Assembly: GCA_035576005.1 (NCBI GenBank)
Contig: DATLXH010000027.1
Span: 1-52,377, forward strand
Direction: 5' to 3'
DNA: 52,377 bases
Origin: DATLXH01 sp035576005
Lineage (GTDB): Bacteria > Acidobacteriota > Thermoanaerobaculia > Gp7-AA8
The stretch's first letter is position 1. Each line of letters starts with the position of its first letter. Under the pieces are notes generated by a model. That model was not told the DNA's origin. It made no database searches and saw only the letters and a program-made list of their open reading frames with translations. The position numbers and the translations under genes were made by a program. Positions 41,253 to 49,587 of this stretch are shown here, piece after piece.

Positions 41253-42407
41253 TCACGGTCCCAGCCGGCGTGCGGGGCGACGCCTGCCTGAGCCTCCCTC
41301 CGCCAGACCTGCCAGCGTGGTGACCACTCCCGCCGGGGTGATCTTCCGGATCGTATGGTTTCCTGTGTCGGCGACATAGACGTTCCCGCTGCTGTCGGTT
41401 GCCACTCCTTCCGGACGACCGAACCGCGCCGCGCTCGCCGTCCCGTCGGCACTCCCGAAGACTGCCGCCAGACCTGCCAGCGTGGTGACCACTCCCGCCG
41501 GGGTGATCTTCCGGATCGTACTGTTACTCGTATCGGCGACGTAGACGTTCCCGCTGCTGTCGGTTGCCACTCCGCGCGGATCATAGAACCGCGCCGCGCT
41601 CGCCGTCCCGTCGGCACTCCCAAAGTTTCCCGCAAGACCCGCCAGCGTTGTGACCACTCCCGCCGTGGTGATCTTCCGGATCGTGTGGTTGTCGGAATCG
41701 GCGACGTAGACGTTCCCGCTGCTGTCGGTTGCCACTCCGCGCGGAAAGAGGAACCGCGCCGCGCTCCCCGTGCCGTCGGCACTCCCGGAGCCGAACGCAA
41801 GACCCGCCAGCGTGGTGACCGCTCCCGCCGGGGTGATCTTCCGGATCGTATAGTTGTTCGTATCGGCGACGTAGACGTTCCCGCTGCTGTCGATTGCCAC
41901 CCCTCGCGGAGAGTTGAAACGCGCTTCGCTCCCTATCCCGTCGGTACTACCGCCGCTTTCCGCAAGGCCGGCCAGCGTTGTGACTGCTCCCGACGGGGTG
42001 ACCTTCCGGATCGTACGGTTGGCGAAATCGGCGACGTAGACGTTCCCGCTACTGTCGGTTGCCACTCCGCTCGGACCGTTGAACCGCGCTGCGCTCCCGG
42101 TCCCATCGGCACTCCCGGAGCTTCCCGCGAGACCCGCCAACGTTGTGACCACTCCCGCCGGGGTGATCTTCCGGATCGTATGGTTGTTCGTATCGGCGAC
42201 GTAGACATTCCCGCTGCTGTCGGTTGCCACTCCGAACGGTTGGCTGAACCGCGCCGCACTTCCCGTCCCATCCTCAAATCCCGCTCCAGCCCGCGGCCCG
42301 GCGAAGGGCGTGAAGGTCAAGGCCTGCCCCAGCATGGCCGGGGAATGAGAGAGGACCACAGAGACGATCAGAGCTGCCGCGAAACTTCGCGTCGAGTCGA
42401 GGGACAT
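41253..42407 (-). CDS. Secreted NHL-repeat beta-propeller protein
   Basis: A signal peptide at about 1-28 (SFAAALIVSVVLSHSPAMLGQA) precedes six tandem units of 55 residues. Each has the pattern PxGVATDSSGNVYVAD, NxTIRKITPAG and VVTTLAGLA. The DNA repeats with an exact 165-bp period (marker ATCTTCCGGA at 41341, 41506, 41671, 41836, 42001 and 42166) and high identity. NHL propellers commonly bind carbohydrate, protein or RNA; the ligand here is unknown. The last 20 residues (GGSGRRRPARRLGP) do not continue the repeat, so the 3' end may have been truncated within a repeat unit. Confidence 0.88.
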   Translation of the reverse strand: MSLDSTRSFAAALIVSVVLSHSPAMLGQALTFTPFAGPRAGAGFEDGTGSAARFSQPFGVATDSSGNVYVADTNNHTIRKITPAGVVTTLAGLAGSSGSADGTGSAARFNGPSGVATDSSGNVYVADFANRTIRKVTPSGAVTTLAGLAESGGSTDGIGSEARFNSPRGVAIDSSGNVYVADTNNYTIRKITPAGAVTTLAGLAFGSGSADGTGSAARFLFPRGVATDSSGNVYVADSDNHTIRKITTAGVVTTLAGLAGNFGSADGTASAARFYDPRGVATDSSGNVYVADTSNSTIRKITPAGVVTTLAGLAAVFGSADGTASAARFGRPEGVATDSSGNVYVADTGNHTIRKITPAGVVTTLAGLAEGGSGRRRPARRLGP

Positions 42408-42649
42408 GAATGCGGTCTCCTTATTGTACAGACGAACGCGAGACGCGAATGTGAATCGCAGGCGGTTCCGGAATTGTGGTGGCAGATATTATCAAGATCG
42501 AGAGCACCGTCGCTGGAAGTCTTCTAGGCGACCGTGGACCGGTCACCACCTCAGTCCCGGCGAGGGAGGTCTGACCGCGGTACTGGCCGAGAGACTCTTG
42601 CCTGTCATGCGCAACACTCTTTGGTGTGTCACGCATATAAGGAAGTGTC

Positions 42650-44038
42650 TTACTCTGATCTATCGTTTTTCGGCCCGTTTCCAATCCACACAGTTTTCGT
42701 ATTCACCAACTCGCGAATTCCCGCAACCCCCAGTTCGCGTCCATATCCTGAATTCTTCACGCCACCGAATGGCATTCTTGGATCGGAGGCCACCATCGCG
42801 TTCACGAAGACCTGACCGCTCTCGAGCTCGTCGATGAATCGTCGCTGTTCCGTCTCGTCATTCGTCCAGACGCTGGCACCGAGTCCGAAGTCGCTGGCGT
42901 TCGCCAGCTCGATCGCTTCATCGATGGACTTCACACGAAAAACCGAGGCTACCGGGCCGAATATCTCTTCGCTCCACGCCGGTGCGTCACGGGGAATGTC
43001 TGACAGGACGGTCGGCTCGTAGTAGTTGCCGGGGCCAGCGATGACACGTCCTCCAGTAAGCATCTTCGCGCCCGCTTCGACCGAATCACGAACCTGCCTG
43101 TCTACGTCCTCGAGGATCTGGGGGGTGGCCAGAGGGCCGATCTGATTCGCCTCGTCCATCGGGTCGCCCATCCTGAGCGCCCTCATGCCGCTGACGAAAG
43201 AGCTGAGAAACTCGTCGGCAATCTCTTCGAGAATGATGAAGCGCTTTGCAGCGATGCATGACTGCCCGCTGTTGACCGTCCGAGCCTTGATCGCCGTGTC
43301 GACGGCGACCTCGAGGTTCGCGGTCGGCATGACGATGAATGGGTCACTGCCACCCAGCTCGAGGACAACCTTCTTGAGCCCCTTTCCGGCATTCTCGGCG
43401 ACGCTTCTCCCGGCGGCTTCGCTTCCCGTGAGAGTGGCGGCCTTGATCCGACGATCCGCGAGCAGATTCGCGACAGCTCGAGGTCCGATGAGGAGCGTCT
43501 GAAAAACATCCGAGGGAAAACTATTGCGAAACACGTCCTCGATTGCCAGCGCACACTGGGGAACGTTCGATGCGTGTTTGAGAAGTGCCACGTTTCCAGC
43601 CATGAGCGTCGGAGCCGCGAAACGGAATACCTGCCAGAAGGGAAAGTTCCATGGCATGACTGCCAGGACAACGCCGAGGGGTTCGTAACGAATGAAGCTT
43701 CTCGAGGCGGATGTTACGACCTCCTCGTCCTCGAGCAGGCGCTCCCCATGCTCGGCGTAGTAGCGGCACACCGTCGCGCATTTCATTACCTCGGCGATGG
43801 AGGCCTTGATCGGCTTCCCCATTTCCAGAGTGATCAGCTCCCCCAGTTGCCGGCTCGAGGACTCGAGCAACTCCGCCGTCCGCTCGAGCCAGTTGGCGCG
43901 CGCGGAAAATGAAGTAGTTCGGAATGAGGCGAAGGCGCCGGACGCCGCTGCGAGCTTCGTTTCGATCTGATCGGCCGAAAGTTCGTCGAACTCCTTGATG
44001 AGCTCGCCGGTCGACGGGTTTATTGATGCAATTGTCAT
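42650..44038 (-). CDS. sad: NAD(P)-dependent succinate-semialdehyde dehydrogenase (Sad/YneI type)
   Basis: Aldehyde dehydrogenase oxidising succinate semialdehyde to succinate. From ATG 44038, with AAGGGAG 5 bases upstream, it has 462 residues, the same length as E. coli Sad. It shares INPSTGELI, YAEHGERLL, MPWNFPFWQV, LELGGSDPFIV (general-base Glu), NSGQSCIAAKRFI (nucleophile Cys) and FGGVKNSGYGRELG. The resemblance to Sad is closer than to GabD, but related aldehydes cannot be excluded. The open frame continues upstream to 44203 through a remnant of repeat F4. It is divergent from the TonB receptor. Confidence 0.9.
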   Translation of the reverse strand: MTIASINPSTGELIKEFDELSADQIETKLAAASGAFASFRTTSFSARANWLERTAELLESSSRQLGELITLEMGKPIKASIAEVMKCATVCRYYAEHGERLLEDEEVVTSASRSFIRYEPLGVVLAVMPWNFPFWQVFRFAAPTLMAGNVALLKHASNVPQCALAIEDVFRNSFPSDVFQTLLIGPRAVANLLADRRIKAATLTGSEAAGRSVAENAGKGLKKVVLELGGSDPFIVMPTANLEVAVDTAIKARTVNSGQSCIAAKRFIILEEIADEFLSSFVSGMRALRMGDPMDEANQIGPLATPQILEDVDRQVRDSVEAGAKMLTGGRVIAGPGNYYEPTVLSDIPRDAPAWSEEIFGPVASVFRVKSIDEAIELANASDFGLGASVWTNDETEQRRFIDELESGQVFVNAMVASDPRMPFGGVKNSGYGRELGVAGIRELVNTKTVWIGNGPKNDRSE

Positions 44039-44144
44039 GAGGACTCCCTTCCCTTGACCGACCTCAGAAGAGGGGGCTCGCACCTGTTGGTGGCGCGGGC
44101 AGAACTTCTGATTTTCACAGCGCTTTCGCGATCGCCCGGCAGCT

Positions 44145-44193
44145 AGCCCGCAATCCGTCGCCTCGCGGCGGAGGTCTGTGAGAAATGCGGGCT
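44145..44193. repeat. F4 remnant (internally deleted) in the sad/TonB-receptor spacer
   Basis: 49 bp with the left end AGCCCGCA joined directly to the right part ATCCGTCGCCTCGCGGCGG, ending GGTCTGTGAGAAATGCGGGCT. The middle of the full F4 element is missing. It lies in the divergent promoter region of sad and the TonB receptor. Confidence 0.8.
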
Positions 44194-44274
44194 TGTGCCC
44201 CAAGGAATGTGGAAAGATTTGTGACGCACTGCACTAGACTACCCCGACCCACACTTCAACAAGGAGTCATCCCT

Positions 44275-47229
44275 ATGAAACAGCTGTATCTCAAGCGTCT
44301 GCTTTTGCTGGCGATCTGTGCAGTAGCCGTGGTCTCCCCATGCTCTTTGACCGCACAAAGCACATCCGGATCGATTTCCGGCCTGGTGCTTGACGATTCG
44401 GGCGCTGGCATTCCAGGCGTCACAGTAACCGCGGTCAGTACGAGCACCGGAGCCACCCGTTCCTCACTATCGACTGACCGCGGTGCCTTCACGATTCCGC
44501 TGGTTCCGCCCGGTGTGTACGACGTCAGCGCGGAGCTTTCGGGCTTCAGGCCCGTGAAGACTTCGGGTGTGAGAGTGAATGTTGGAACTGACGCATCTGT
44601 GAGGCTGCAGATGAGAATCGGTGTGGAAGAAAGCGTGACCGTGACGGCGGCTGCGCCGCTCATCGAGACATCACGCTCACAAGTGAGCTCGGTCGTCGGT
44701 GAAGAAATGATCGAGAACCTGCCTACGAATGGAAGGAACTTTATCGACTTCGTTCTCACGACCCCAGGCGTGGTGCGCGATGTCCGCCAGGGTGACATCA
44801 GCTTCGCGGGGCAGAGAGGAACACTCAACAGTCTTGTCGTCGATGGCGCGAACAATGACAACACGTTCTTTGGTCAGGCTCTGGGGCGTACAGGCTCAGG
44901 TCGCGCACCGTACCAGTTCAGTCAGGACGCCGTGAAAGAGTTCGTCGTGAACTCGAACGCGTACTCAGCCGAATATGGCCGCGCCGGTGGTGCAGTAATC
45001 AACGTGATCACCAAGTCGGGGACCAATGACTTCGATGGCACGGGGTTCTATTTCCTGCGCGACAAGCGTTACAACGCAAACGACTACATCAACGTAATCA
45101 ACAACCGCGTGAAGAGTCCGTATCACTTCGACCAGTTTGGTCTCAGCGTCGGCGGACCGATCGTTCGCGACAGGCACTTCTTCTTTGCCAACTATGACGC
45201 CCAGCGAAACTCGATCGAGCAGATCGTAGTCCTTGGCGGCCGTCCCTATCCGACGGACGCTGCCAGTCAGGCCGGTCTGGCAAAACTTCAGGCTCTTGCA
45301 GGCAATTACCCGCGGAACCAGGATCAGGATGTCTATCTGTTAAAGACCGACCACGAGATCCTTGCCAAGAGTCATCTGTCGCTTCGATACAACCGCCAGG
45401 AGTTCACAGGTCTCAACTTCGAGAGCGGCGGCACCACCATCGCAGAAGAGCATAGCGGGAACTCACTGGTGAAGACCGACACGCTTTCGGGCGTCCTGAC
45501 CACACCTTTCAACGCCAGTTTATTCAACGAGGTGCGAGGTCAGTACGCGAAGGATCAGGAACCGGGAACCGCGAACACGGCCGCACCTGAGGCAGTGATC
45601 CGTCAGAACGGACCCGTGCTGACGATCGGGCGGAACTTCTTCAGCCCGCGAGAGACCACGATCAAGCGAAATCAGATTGCAGACACGGTCACTTATCTCT
45701 GGAACACCCACACGTTCAAGGGAGGGTTCGATGTCAGCAAAGATGACATCCTGAACTTCTTTCCTGGGAACTTCTCCGGTTCGTACACATTCACGTCGCT
45801 GGCGAATTTCCAGAATGGCATTGTCAACAGGTATGTCCAGGCGTTTCCGGGCCCAGGTACATCAGGACCGACGACGAATCCCAACATCCTCGAGACTGCT
45901 CTCTTCATTCAGGATGAATGGCGTATACGGCCGAGTCTCACGCTGAATGCAGGTCTCCGATACGACAAACAAAGTATCGAGCAATCCCAGGTTCGCAACC
46001 CCGACGCGCAATTGGCTGCGGCAGGAATCGACACCAGGGTGGTTCCTGAAGACAGCAACAACATCGGACCGCGAGTCGGTTTCGCGTGGAATCCCGGACA
46101 GAATAATCGCACCGTGATCCGCGGAGGCTACGGAACGTTTTATGGCCGGACCCCGGCCATCATGATCGGGACCGCGCATTCGAACAACGGGATCAACGTC
46201 CAGACGATCACCTTCACCGGGACACAGGTTCCGGTCTACCCGAATATCTTTCCGGCATTGCCGACCGGCGCCGCCCTTCCAGGGCCGACGATCGTAGTCT
46301 TCGACAAAGACTTCGAGAACCCCACCGTCCATCAGGCCAGCGTTGGGGTCGAGCAGGGACTTACAAACGATCTTTCGATCGGAGTGAGCTATCAGTACGT
46401 TCGCGGCGAAAATCTTCAACGCTCGATCGACACCAATGTGGGCGCTTCGAGCATCGTCACCAGCGCGATTTCGACCGGAGGGAGCGTCAGCTACAAGCGG
46501 TACTCCTCGGTCAGGCCGTTCTCGAATTTCGGGCGCATCATCGAATTTCAAAGCACCGCCCGTTCCGAGTACAACGGAGTCACGCTGGATCTCAACAAGA
46601 GGTTTTCCGAGAACTGGCAGGCCCGACTGGCATACACATGGTCTGAAGTGATGGATACACGACCAGACGCCACGGCAGTAGTGCCGGGGGGTTCTGATGA
46701 TGCCAAGTACGCGCAGGACCCGCTCGATCTAGAAGGCGACTGGGCTCCGGGTGACAACGATGTTCGGCACCGGGTCGTACTGAGTGGGGTGTGGAACCTC
46801 GATTCCTATGCCAGCGGATTGAACAACTCGTTTGTCCGAGGACTTTTCGGGGGATGGGGTTTGAGCGGAATCGCGAGTTATCAGACGGGCCAGCCCTACT
46901 CGCCCCGGGTATTCGTTGATCTCAACGGCGACGGAAACGCGCTCAACGACCGCGCTCCGGGCTTCAAACGGAACTCTTTCCGCCTTCCCAGTCAGTTCCT
47001 CATCGAGCCCAGAATCACGAAGGACATTCCGCTGGCTGGAGATCTGAGCGTTCAACTGATCGCTGAAGCGTTCAACCTGCTCAACCGCTCGAACGTGAGC
47101 TTTGTGAACACGGGTTTCTATAATTTCAACGCAACGACCAGCACTCTGACCCCCATTGCAAATTTCGGAGCCCCAACAGGTTCGGCCGGTCCCCGAATCG
47201 TGCAGATCGCAGCAAAACTACGCTTCTGA
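44275..47229 (+). CDS. TonB-dependent outer-membrane receptor with N-terminal carboxypeptidase-regulatory domain (Oar-like)
   Basis: From ATG 44275, preceded by AAGGAG, it has 984 residues. The signal peptide is at about 1-27 (KRLLLLAICAVAVVSPCSLTAQ). A carboxypeptidase-regulatory-like beta-sandwich (about 30-105) has GSISGLVLDDSGAGIPGVTV. The plug domain (about 120-240) has NLPTNGRNFIDFVLTTPGV and GGAVINVITKSGTNDF. A long beta-barrel ends in the hydrophobic/aromatic IVQIAAKLRF. This class is greatly expanded in Acidobacteriota and is thought to import polymers or large substrates. No partner substrate-binding protein is adjacent, so the substrate is unknown. Confidence 0.93.
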   Translation: MKQLYLKRLLLLAICAVAVVSPCSLTAQSTSGSISGLVLDDSGAGIPGVTVTAVSTSTGATRSSLSTDRGAFTIPLVPPGVYDVSAELSGFRPVKTSGVRVNVGTDASVRLQMRIGVEESVTVTAAAPLIETSRSQVSSVVGEEMIENLPTNGRNFIDFVLTTPGVVRDVRQGDISFAGQRGTLNSLVVDGANNDNTFFGQALGRTGSGRAPYQFSQDAVKEFVVNSNAYSAEYGRAGGAVINVITKSGTNDFDGTGFYFLRDKRYNANDYINVINNRVKSPYHFDQFGLSVGGPIVRDRHFFFANYDAQRNSIEQIVVLGGRPYPTDAASQAGLAKLQALAGNYPRNQDQDVYLLKTDHEILAKSHLSLRYNRQEFTGLNFESGGTTIAEEHSGNSLVKTDTLSGVLTTPFNASLFNEVRGQYAKDQEPGTANTAAPEAVIRQNGPVLTIGRNFFSPRETTIKRNQIADTVTYLWNTHTFKGGFDVSKDDILNFFPGNFSGSYTFTSLANFQNGIVNRYVQAFPGPGTSGPTTNPNILETALFIQDEWRIRPSLTLNAGLRYDKQSIEQSQVRNPDAQLAAAGIDTRVVPEDSNNIGPRVGFAWNPGQNNRTVIRGGYGTFYGRTPAIMIGTAHSNNGINVQTITFTGTQVPVYPNIFPALPTGAALPGPTIVVFDKDFENPTVHQASVGVEQGLTNDLSIGVSYQYVRGENLQRSIDTNVGASSIVTSAISTGGSVSYKRYSSVRPFSNFGRIIEFQSTARSEYNGVTLDLNKRFSENWQARLAYTWSEVMDTRPDATAVVPGGSDDAKYAQDPLDLEGDWAPGDNDVRHRVVLSGVWNLDSYASGLNNSFVRGLFGGWGLSGIASYQTGQPYSPRVFVDLNGDGNALNDRAPGFKRNSFRLPSQFLIEPRITKDIPLAGDLSVQLIAEAFNLLNRSNVSFVNTGFYNFNATTSTLTPIANFGAPTGSAGPRIVQIAAKLRF

Positions 47230-47286
47230 CCGAACCGGGCAGAATCGGCTTGAATCGAGCATAGAAGTCCGTCAGCTTTGAGAAAA

Positions 47287-47310
47287 ACCGGCGCCGTTTC
47301 CGCCGGTGTT
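47287..47310 (+). terminator. Possible weak terminator after the TonB receptor
   Basis: ACCGGC (47287-47292) pairs with GCCGGT (47302-47307) over a 9-base loop, but the T-tail is poor (GTTGT). Confidence 0.3.
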
Positions 47311-47348
47311 GTACCTTGAGCAACTACGCAGCGCGAAAGGATGGAAAG

Positions 47349-47657
47349 ATGCCAACATCGAAGAAAGCAGCAACGAAATCCCCAGCAGCAAAATCGGGCG
47401 CCAAGAAGCCTGCGAACGAAGGTTTCATGAAGCCCGTTCAACCCAGTGCAGAGCTCGGTGCAATCATCGGAAACAAGCCGATGCCGCGCACGGAGATCAC
47501 CAAGAAGATCTGGGATTACATCAAGAGCAACAAGCTTCAGGATGACAAGAACCGCAGGATGATCAACGCTGACGACAAGCTCAAACCTGTCTTCGGCGGA
47601 AAGAAGCAGGTCTCGATGTTCGAGATGACCTCGCTGGTCAACAAGCACCTGAAATAG
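47349..47657 (+). CDS. SWIB/MDM2-domain protein
   Basis: A 102-residue protein from ATG 47349 with AAGGA upstream. The N-terminal 25 residues are rich in Lys, Ala and Ser (histone-tail-like, KKAATKSPAAKSGAKK). The rest is a complete SWIB domain: MKPVQPSAELGAIIGNKPM, RTEITKKIWDYIKSNKLQD, KNRRMINADDKLKPVFGGK and MFEMTSLVNKHL. In eukaryotes SWIB occurs in chromatin remodelling proteins; bacterial copies are widespread but little characterised. A DNA-associated role is inferred. The gene is followed by a strong terminator and looks monocistronic. Confidence 0.93.
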   Translation: MPTSKKAATKSPAAKSGAKKPANEGFMKPVQPSAELGAIIGNKPMPRTEITKKIWDYIKSNKLQDDKNRRMINADDKLKPVFGGKKQVSMFEMTSLVNKHLK

Positions 47658-47663
47658 AACTGA

Positions 47664-47708
47664 TGAGGGCCGTGGCGGGCCATGCCCGCCCGGCTCTCAT
47701 ATTTCTTC
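47664..47708 (+). terminator. Rho-independent terminator after the SWIB gene
   Basis: GGCGGGC pairs with GCCCGCC around a 3-base loop (CAT). The stem is extended by GCCG/CGGC and TGAG/CTCA with single bulges, then TATTTCTT. Confidence 0.8.
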
Positions 47709-47714
47709 GGGTCG

Positions 47715-48200
47715 ATGCCGATGGATGGGGACCCGAAGCCGACAGCGCGCGATCGCTCGGGAGTTCTGTTCCCTCCGCCACTGGCTTTTCTCGCCGGTCT
47801 CGGTGCGGGATGGTTGCTGGATCAGATTGTGTCCGCTCGTATTCCCCCTTCGTTCCGTCTCCAGATCGGAGCGCCTCTCTTCCTCGCCGGATGCACGCTG
47901 GCACTGTTAGCCGAGCTCGCGCTGATTGCGGGGAAGACGCCCGCCAATCCGTATCGTGCAAGCCGTTCGATCATTGACACCGGGCCGTACAGATTCTCGC
48001 GAAATCCGATGTATGTCGCGTTCTCGTTGATATTCGCAGGCATCGCATTCAGCAGTGGATCCATCTCGACGCTGACGATGCTTCCGGTGGTTCTTCTCGC
48101 GATTCGCTATGGAGTCATCGCGAGGGAAGAGGCCTACCTGGAGAGAAAATTCGGCAGCGAGTACCTCGCCTATAAGAAGCGCGTTCGTCGCTGGTTGTGA
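47715..48200 (+). CDS. PEMT/ICMT-like membrane methyltransferase
   Basis: Integral-membrane methyltransferase of the isoprenylcysteine/phospholipid methyltransferase type. There are four hydrophobic segments (approximately residues 19-36, 48-68, 103-120 and 122-137). The conserved C-terminal SAM-binding region contains TGPYRFSRNPMYVAF and REEAYLERKFGSEYLAYKKRVRRWL. The start is placed at ATG 47715 because the earlier in-frame ATG (47682) lies within the terminator hairpin; ATG 47721 is also possible. About 161 residues. The acceptor substrate is not known. Confidence 0.82.
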   Translation: MPMDGDPKPTARDRSGVLFPPPLAFLAGLGAGWLLDQIVSARIPPSFRLQIGAPLFLAGCTLALLAELALIAGKTPANPYRASRSIIDTGPYRFSRNPMYVAFSLIFAGIAFSSGSISTLTMLPVVLLAIRYGVIAREEAYLERKFGSEYLAYKKRVRRWL

Positions 48201-48229
48201 GATTTCATTGGACCGGAAGAGGCTGCAGT

Positions 48230-48530
48230 CTGACATTCGGCAGCCGCTGTAGGCGGCGAAAGATCCCTGGCACCCGGCTTCAGCCGTGAATCCGTGCCAG
48301 AGAAAGCCAGCCGCGTAGCGGGCGGAAGACTCACGCGGAGAATGCTTCTTCTCCGTGCGCCGTTTCTTTCGCCCGCGTAGCGGGCTTCTGAATCCTGCGC
48401 CGTCTTTCACCCGGCTGAAGCCGGGTGCTACGGATCTTCCGCCGCCTTCGGCGACTTGTGCGCAAACGGCGACTTGTGCGCAAACGGCGACTTGTGCGCA
48501 AACGGCGACCTGCGCGCAAACGGCGACTTT
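48230..48530. repeat. F5 composite palindromic element, copy B, with 18-bp tandem expansion
   Basis: The left arm (about 48232-48290, GGCGGCGAAAGATCCCTGGC then CACCCGGCTTCAGCC) is inverse to the right arm (48407-48456, CACCCGGCTGAAGCCGGGTG then GATCTTCCGCCGCCTTCGGCG). Between them are words shared with copy C (GGAAGACTCACGC, TTCTCCGTGCGCCG, CTTCTGAATCCTGCGCCGTC). The right arm runs into a tandem array at 48449-48520. Confidence 0.82.
48449..48529. repeat. 18-bp tandem repeat array (4.5 copies)
   Basis: The unit CGGCGACTTGTGCGCAAA starts at 48449, 48467, 48485 and 48503, with a partial fifth at 48521. Units 1-3 are identical; unit 4 has two changes. The neighbouring F5 copy at 48887-48960 has the same flanks (CTTCGGCGACTTTGTGCTCG) with no expansion. 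18 bp is a multiple of 3, but no credible gene contains it. Confidence 0.93.
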
Positions 48531-48680
48531 GTGCTCGTGCCGCGATCTGCCTGGGGGGACTTTCCCCGCACGATGAAGAGAGCGGCGGACTGTGTGACGA
48601 CCTGCGCCCGGGCCCGCGGCAGCCAGCCGGTGTTTGTGCCCTCACGCTCCCCCTGGGGAGGATTCACGTTTATCAACATC

Positions 48681-48965
48681 CAGCCGCTGAAGGCGGCGAA
48701 AGATCCCTAGCACCCGGCTTCAGCCGGGTGAATCGAGCCGGAGAAATCCAGCCCGCGTAGCGGGCGGAAGACTCACGCCAGAATAGATTTTCTCCGCGCG
48801 CGGAAGACTCACACAAGAAAGGATTTTCTCCGTGCGCCGCTTCTTTCGCCCGTTACGCGGAGCTTCTGAATCCTGCGCCGTCTCTCACCCGGCTGAAGCC
48901 GGGTGCTACGGATCTTCCGCCGCCTTCGGCGACTTTGTGCTCGTGCAACGACCTGCGTGGGGGGA
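48681..48965. repeat. F5 composite palindromic element, copy C, upstream of hslV
   Basis: Same layout as 48230-48530 but without the tandem array. Left arm GAAGGCGGCGAAAGATCCC then CACCCGGCTTCAGCCGGGTG; right arm (48887-48935) is the inverse, continuing into GACTTTGTGCTCGTGC. The two copies lie head to tail about 450 bp apart, and with the unique DNA between them fill the whole 800-bp spacer before hslV. No gene is seen in 48201-49003. Confidence 0.85.
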
Positions 48966-49003
48966 AGCAATTTGCTGCGATCTCTCCTGTTTACGTTTCT
49001 CCG

Positions 49004-49543
49004 ATGAGCGATATGACCTTCCACGCAACCACGATCCTTTCCGTTCGACGTGATGGACACGTAGCTGTCGCGGGTGATGGACAGGTGACCGTCGGGAACA
49101 CTGTGATGAAACATGGCGCGGCAAAAGTCCGCCGTCTCTACCACGACAAAATTCTTGCCGGATTCGCAGGCTCGGCAGCTGACGCGTTTGCACTCTTCTC
49201 GCGATTCGAACAGAAGCTCGATGAGTATCGCGGCAACATGGATCGATCCGTAGTCGAGCTCGCGAAAGACTGGCGGCTCGACAAGTACCTGCGGCAATTG
49301 CAGGCGATGCTCATCGTTGCGAACGAAGAGCGCTCATATCTGGTGTCAGGCACCGGCGATCTGATCCAGCCCGATGATGGACTGCTGGCAATCGGGTCTG
49401 GCGGCTCATTCGCGCTGGCTGCAGCTCGTGCCCTCGTGCAGCACACTTCGATGAGTGCGGCCGAGATCGCGGCTGAAGGCCTTCGTATCGCCTCGACAAT
49501 CTGCATCTACACGAACGACAACATTACCGTCGAGAGCCTTTAA
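49004..49543 (+). CDS. hslV: ATP-dependent protease peptidase subunit HslV (ClpQ)
   Basis: Proteasome-like threonine peptidase forming a double hexamer capped by HslU. The mature N-terminal Thr is the first residue of TTILSVRRDGHVAVAGDGQVT. From ATG 49004 (MSDMTFHA) a propeptide of 8 residues precedes it, and from ATG 49013 one of 5; short FHA leaders of this kind occur in other HslV/ClpQ proteins. The rest fits the family (MKHGAAKVRRLYHDKILAGFAG). About 179 residues. It forms a pair with hslU, 44 bp downstream. Confidence 0.95.
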   Translation: MSDMTFHATTILSVRRDGHVAVAGDGQVTVGNTVMKHGAAKVRRLYHDKILAGFAGSAADAFALFSRFEQKLDEYRGNMDRSVVELAKDWRLDKYLRQLQAMLIVANEERSYLVSGTGDLIQPDDGLLAIGSGGSFALAAARALVQHTSMSAAEIAAEGLRIASTICIYTNDNITVESL

Positions 49544-49587
49544 CCCGGCTCGCCCACTTCCTCCTCACGAGACTGCAAGCAAACACT

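Noticed and set aside
41355..42527. 390-codon open frame on the plus strand opposite the NHL gene
   Set aside because: It arises from the 165-bp repeat read backwards, is Arg/Asp-rich and has no known fold; the minus-strand NHL reading has a signal peptide and family motifs.
44039..44203. Extension of the Sad-type dehydrogenase to 44203
   Set aside because: It translates a remnant of repeat F4 and spacer; a good ribosome-binding site precedes ATG 44038.
48449..48529. CRISPR array
   Set aside because: The 18-bp units are directly contiguous with no spacers, and no cas genes are present.
48355..48760. Open frames with CANGDL-type six-residue repeats
   Set aside because: They are translations of the 18-bp array and F5 arms in several frames on both strands, without a start signal, so the array is treated as DNA repeat rather than a gene.
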